19,951 bases of DNA. Source: Irineochytrium annulatum. Taxonomy: Eukaryota; Chytridiomycota; Chytridiomycetes; Chytridiales; Chytridiaceae. Each line of letters starts with the position of its first letter. The stretch's first letter is position 1. Shown piece by piece: positions 17,868 through 19,951 of this stretch. The notes beneath the pieces were generated by a model. It made no database searches. It was not told the DNA's origin and saw only the letters and a list, made by a program, of their open reading frames with translations. Position numbers and translations under genes: made by a program. The DNA is taken from positions 1 to 19,951 of the forward strand of contig JADGJL010000495.1 of NCBI GenBank assembly GCA_027600665.1. The letters run 5' to 3'.

Positions 17868-19412
17868 TCAAGCGTAGATACCGATGACGGCCAAGGCGGA
17901 GGCGCCGAGGTACATCGAGAAAAAACAGGCTGCCTTAAAGCCACCTGAGAGACGCTTAAAGGATAGGTTGTGGTTGATCTCGATCGACATGAGCTCGGAG
18001 TAGGTGTTGTAAAAGAGGATACCGGCCCTGCATTTTACATGCGTTAGTAAGTGTCGCCTCAGGTGTAAAAAATCAAAAAGCACCGTAAGGGTGGCCAACC
18101 AAAAAAAAAAAAAAAAAAAAAAACTTACGAGAGCGAGTCCAAGATGCCTTGAACGACGATCGTGGTCAGAGCGTTGCCGTTGAAGGAGGACCTGGTCACG
18201 ATGCCAATGGCGATGCCGATCGGGGTCGCGAGCGGGTAGGCGAGGCCGAAGAAGAGGTACTTGGTCATGGACTTTACCTTCATCTTGGCAATGAGAGCGC
18301 CCATGGCCATGCCTTCAAACGTCTGATGGAACACGACGGCGATCAACAGGCTGGTGAAGCCCGAGTCGTCCGTGACGCCCAGCGTGACGCCGATGATTAC
18401 GGAGTGGAAGAGGATGCCAAGCTCGAGGATGATTATGGCAAGGTCCGTGGTGCCTTCCTATTCGGATGATGGAAGAGGAGAAAGGAAGTTAGGGTCTCCG
18501 GAAGTGGAAAGAGCAACATTGTACCTCGAAGCCCGCTCCGTGGCCGTGCCCGTCGGCATGCTCGCCGCTGTGGCCGGCAGGGATGGCGTCAGCGATAGTG
18601 AGCGTGCCGTCGGGGACAGTGGAGGCGCTCTCGCCGTCGTCGCGGGTGATGCCAGCCTTGTCGGAGTCGGTGTGGAGCTTCGCGTCGCGGCGAGCCTTGT
18701 AGCCGAAGGCAGATATCTCGATCTGCTGTACGATGAACGCCGCAATGAGGCCAAAGAGGCCAACTGTTGATTGAAGCATGTTGATCGTCAGATGTAAAAT
18801 CTCGCCTTATGCGCGGTTGGCTCACCGTAGTTGTCTCCGTAAAAGGTCCAGTAGCCGACCAAGCAAGGGCTGCCGAACTAAATATACAAAAACGCGTTGT
18901 CAACACAAATGTGGAAAGAATGGAAGCAAACATTGCAATGAACAGAAGCCTACCTGAGAGAACGCGTCCGGGAGCAAGTGAATCCAGGCCGTGGCGGCGA
19001 TAACACCGATCCCAAACATCTTGAAGAGCTATTCGGTTCCAAGAGTCAGGGAACGCGATTGTCTCAATGCCGCTTCAAAGAGAACACGGACGAAACAATA
19101 CAATACCTGGAGGGTGGATGCAATGAACGGCTTGTTGGCGAACGAGCCGAGGGAGAGCGTTGCGAATGTACCAACGGCGGAGAAGAAAAACACGATAAAG
19201 ATCCCCGCAATGTGGAAACCAAGGTCATAGGAGGCTATAGCGTCAGGTCCGCAGGTCGAGTTGTCGCCCACGAGGCTGTCGTTGCCGGCGGCGTTTGAGC
19301 CAGCCTCCCCGGCGGCGTCGTGCAGGACGGCGATCGGAGTGGCGGCAAGCACTGAACCGATGAGGACGGCGGTGGTCGTGAGAGCGAGAGTGGTGGAGGT
19401 ACGGATGCTCAT
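17868..19412 (-). CDS. ZIP-family zinc/iron transporter (Zrt-like)
   Basis: Moves Zn2+ (possibly Fe2+) into the cytosol. Exons (complement): 19107-19412, 18954-19028, 18826-18877, 18525-18763, 18129-18457 and 17868-18027, joining in frame to 386 aa. A signal-peptide-like N-terminus (TALTT..AVLIGSVLAA type, residues 1-24) is followed by a Cys-containing extracellular stretch (STCGPDAIASYDLG) and TM1. TM2 carries GVIAATAWIHLLPDAF (His119). The cytosolic loop before TM4 has HSGEHADGHGHG, the usual His-rich metal-binding loop. TM4 has the metal-site HSVIIG (242-247) and TM5 HQTFEG (268-273), both diagnostic for ZIP proteins. The C-terminus ends in a final hydrophobic helix, as in the family. Intron 5 (18028-18128) has a 23-nt T-run right after its GTAAG donor. 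A ZRE-like site lies 33 bp upstream of the ATG, suggesting zinc-responsive control. Zrt1/Zrt2-type plasma-membrane uptake is likely. Confidence 0.93.
18101..18123 (-). repeat. Homopolymer of 23 A (T on gene strand) at a splice donor
   Basis: The run is 23 consecutive A on the plus strand, i.e. poly-T directly after the GTAAG donor of ZIP intron 5. The branch site (TACTAAC) and TGCAG acceptor lie at the other end of the 101-nt intron. Such runs mutate readily and the exact length here may be a sequencing artefact. Confidence 0.85.
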
Positions 19413-19951
19413 GTTTGGTTGTTTGGTAGGGCGGTCGGGAGGGTACCCTCAAGGTTTGCTGGGGGGAAGGTGAAAAAAATTGGGGGGGAGAAGACCCTCC
19501 TGGTCGTCGCTTTTATCTGTGTCACCATTGCTTGCTGATCATGACATCGCTCTCGTTGCTTTCCAATCTTTCAACAACGCGGTCGCTTTTGTGCCCTTTT
19601 CAGAATGGAAGCGGCTCCATAGTATGTAGGGCTGTCCGCCACGTCCAAATGTAGGACTCGCGACTTCAAAATGACAAACAACGCACAAGATATTCATCCT
19701 CGCCAGCTACGGCATCTCGTCGGCGTTGGAGGCAGCCTTTGCAGGTTTAAATCCTCGAGGAACATATATGAAAATGAGATAGTGTATTACTTGCGGTCGC
19801 CAAATAAGTCTTTAACTCCAAATAACTTGAATTTAGGCATCGCAACAAAAAACGGCTGAAAATGTCATGCGCATCGAGACCATTCGCAGAATCGCATCGG
19901 TAAATAGGTCCTCAAGCATCCAAGTCCCCCCTCCGAGTGTCACCTCAACCC
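19413..19951. promoter_or_regulatory. ZIP upstream region, no gene seen
   Basis: The promoter-proximal part (19413-19500) holds the ZRE-like site, a G-rich run and a related imperfect ACC...GGT palindrome (ACCCTCCTGGT, 19493-19503 approximately). Beyond about 19660 the DNA is AT-richer. A 62-codon open frame at 19671-19859 has no coding character I can support. Confidence 0.4.
19445..19455 (-). promoter_or_regulatory. Zap1 zinc-responsive-element-like site upstream of the ZIP gene
   Basis: ACCCTCAAGGT fits the yeast Zap1 consensus ACCYYNAAGGT exactly on the plus strand; on the gene strand it reads ACCTTGAGGGT. It lies 33-43 bp before the ZIP start codon, so it could be in the core promoter or the 5' UTR. 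In budding yeast such sites drive ZRT1/ZRT2 under zinc limitation. Whether a Zap1-like regulator exists in this organism cannot be seen from the window. Confidence 0.5.

Noticed and set aside
19743..19754. B-box-like GGTTTAAATCCT suggesting a tRNA
   Set aside because: The flanking bases do not form a T-arm (GCAGG does not pair with CCTCG) and no acceptor stem or A box fits.
19671..19859. 62-codon plus-strand frame at the right end
   Set aside because: Short, no codon bias, no domain, no splice partner; probably chance in AT-rich DNA.
1..19951. CRISPR array, intact transposon, rRNA or biosynthetic cluster
   Set aside because: No regularly spaced repeats, terminal inverted repeats, transposase or rRNA sequence was seen; neighbouring genes have unrelated functions.

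Overview
This window looks like nuclear DNA of a zoosporic (flagellated) fungus, most likely a chytrid-grade lineage. This is an inference from three things. (i) The genes are compact, GC-rich and split by many short GT-AG introns, mostly 46-101 nt, with CTRAY-like branch points. (ii) Several products are fungal types: a KEX1-like carboxypeptidase, an Egh1/EGCrP2-type GH5 steryl glucosidase and a fungal ZIP zinc transporter. (iii) There is a full-length CFAP57/WDR65 orthologue, a protein known only as a ciliary/flagellar axoneme component, which non-flagellated fungi would not be expected to keep. Protein-coding genes on both strands are separated by short intergenic gaps, with no operons, rRNA, tRNA, CRISPR or intact mobile element recognised.

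Layout. 1-1064 (-): 5' part of COX11, whose last exon(s) lie beyond the left edge; its introns are unusually long and one carries degenerate repeats. 1542-2379 (+): secreted Pro/Ser/Thr-rich, probably GPI-anchored cell-surface protein. 2380-3062: convergent 3' region with a repeated octamer and a hairpin. 3063-7318 (-): CFAP57, nine exons, 1247 aa, one intron apparently of the GC-AG class. 7319-8610: 1.3 kb intergenic/promoter region with a possible relic ORF. 8611-11489 (+): GH5 glycosidase of the Egh1/EGCrP2 family, 884 aa, ending in a CaaX-like tetrapeptide. 11861-13195 (+): uncharacterised single-pass membrane protein with a PPxY motif. 13656-13976 (+): 82-aa tail-anchored-like protein. 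13977-14392: convergent gap with an about 50-bp direct repeat. 14393-16532 (-): KEX1-like serine carboxypeptidase with complete catalytic triad, but no visible signal peptide from the first ATG. 16572-16978 (+): a possible small gene whose reading frame breaks at a GGGGTTTT run. 17298-17555 (+): uncertain AT-richer ORF. 17868-19412 (-): six-exon ZIP transporter with a site matching the yeast Zap1 zinc-responsive element just upstream of its ATG. 19413-19951: upstream DNA with no supported gene.

The genes do not form an obvious pathway cluster; each is a separate housekeeping, surface or flagellar function. All gene models were built by eye from reading frame, splice signals and remembered family sequence. 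The CFAP57, GH5, carboxypeptidase and ZIP models all close in frame across every junction, which is strong internal support.
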